Positions 5,722 through 5,752 of a DNA stretch of 5,752 nt are shown in pieces. Each line of letters begins with the position of its first letter. The first letter of the stretch is position 1. The notes under the pieces are model-generated. The model saw only the letters and a program-made list of their open reading frames with translations, had not been told where the DNA came from and made no database searches. Position numbers and translations under genes: made by a program. The stretch spans positions 1-5,752 of the forward strand of contig JBFGCT010000218.1 in the NCBI GenBank assembly GCA_041581055.1, in the 5' to 3' direction. The stretch comes from JBFGCT01 sp041581055. Its GTDB lineage: Bacteria > Actinomycetota > Acidimicrobiia > Acidimicrobiales > Ilumatobacteraceae.

Positions 5722-5752
5722 TCACCCCCCGGCCGCACCCGGCCGCCCCGCC

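Noticed and set aside
5722..5752. GGCCG-rich tail considered as a terminator for the methyltransferase
   Set aside because: Only very short self-complementary blocks (about 4 bp) are visible and the window ends; insufficient for a call.
1..5752. CRISPR arrays, insertion sequences, tRNA or rRNA genes, prophage signals
   Set aside because: No spaced palindromic repeats, transposase motifs, terminal inverted repeats or tRNA-like clover structures were seen. Base composition looks even across the window.

Overview
This is a 5.75 kb stretch of very GC-rich DNA. Codon third positions are almost all G or C, there is a Rv1155-type F420/flavin family protein, and actinobacterial-style FtsK/SpoIIIE (EccC/EssC-like) and TehB-like proteins are present. 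Together these point to a high-GC actinobacterium. A deep-branching class such as Acidimicrobiia is my guess from protein flavour only; no marker gene is present to prove it.

Layout. (1) Positions 2-2326, + strand: the C-terminal 774 residues of a multi-ATPase FtsK/SpoIIIE protein whose N-terminus lies outside the window. It has three tandem ATPase modules. The middle one has lost its Walker A lysine, and a 3 x 36-bp in-frame minisatellite sits in the linker before it. (2) Positions 2296-2766, - strand: a complete soxR with the four-cysteine [2Fe-2S] motif, overlapping the ATPase gene tail to tail by 31 bp. (3) Positions 2792-4462, + strand, divergent from soxR: a 556-residue protein with an N-terminal Rieske [2Fe-2S] domain fused to a roughly 420-residue His-rich, probably helical domain that I cannot assign firmly. 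(4) Positions 4463-4613: a convergent intergenic region with two strong RNA hairpins. (5) Positions 4614-5033, - strand: a small Rv1155-like PPOX-family F420/flavin protein. (6) Positions 5116-5721, + strand, divergent from it: a class I SAM-dependent methyltransferase.

The most interesting part is the soxR/Rieske junction. The 25-bp gap between soxR and the Rieske gene, with the flanking start codons, carries a 9-bp inverted repeat (2755-2776). Its core TCAA-N6-TTGA has the half-sites and spacing of a classical SoxR box. The box sits between a TTGACT -35 and a TACGGT -10 separated by 19 bp, the over-long spacer typical of MerR-family-activated promoters. This promoter points at the Rieske fusion gene and would give a leaderless or nearly leaderless transcript. 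The best hypothesis is a two-gene redox-response unit: SoxR senses redox-cycling compounds and switches on a Rieske-fused oxidoreductase. The His-rich domain distantly recalls questin-oxidase-like proteins, which act on anthraquinones. That would make quinone detoxification or cleavage an attractive but unproven role.

The PPOX protein and the methyltransferase have their own divergent intergenic region and may be unrelated to the SoxR unit. The ATPase gene probably belongs to an upstream type VII secretion-like or related locus outside the window.
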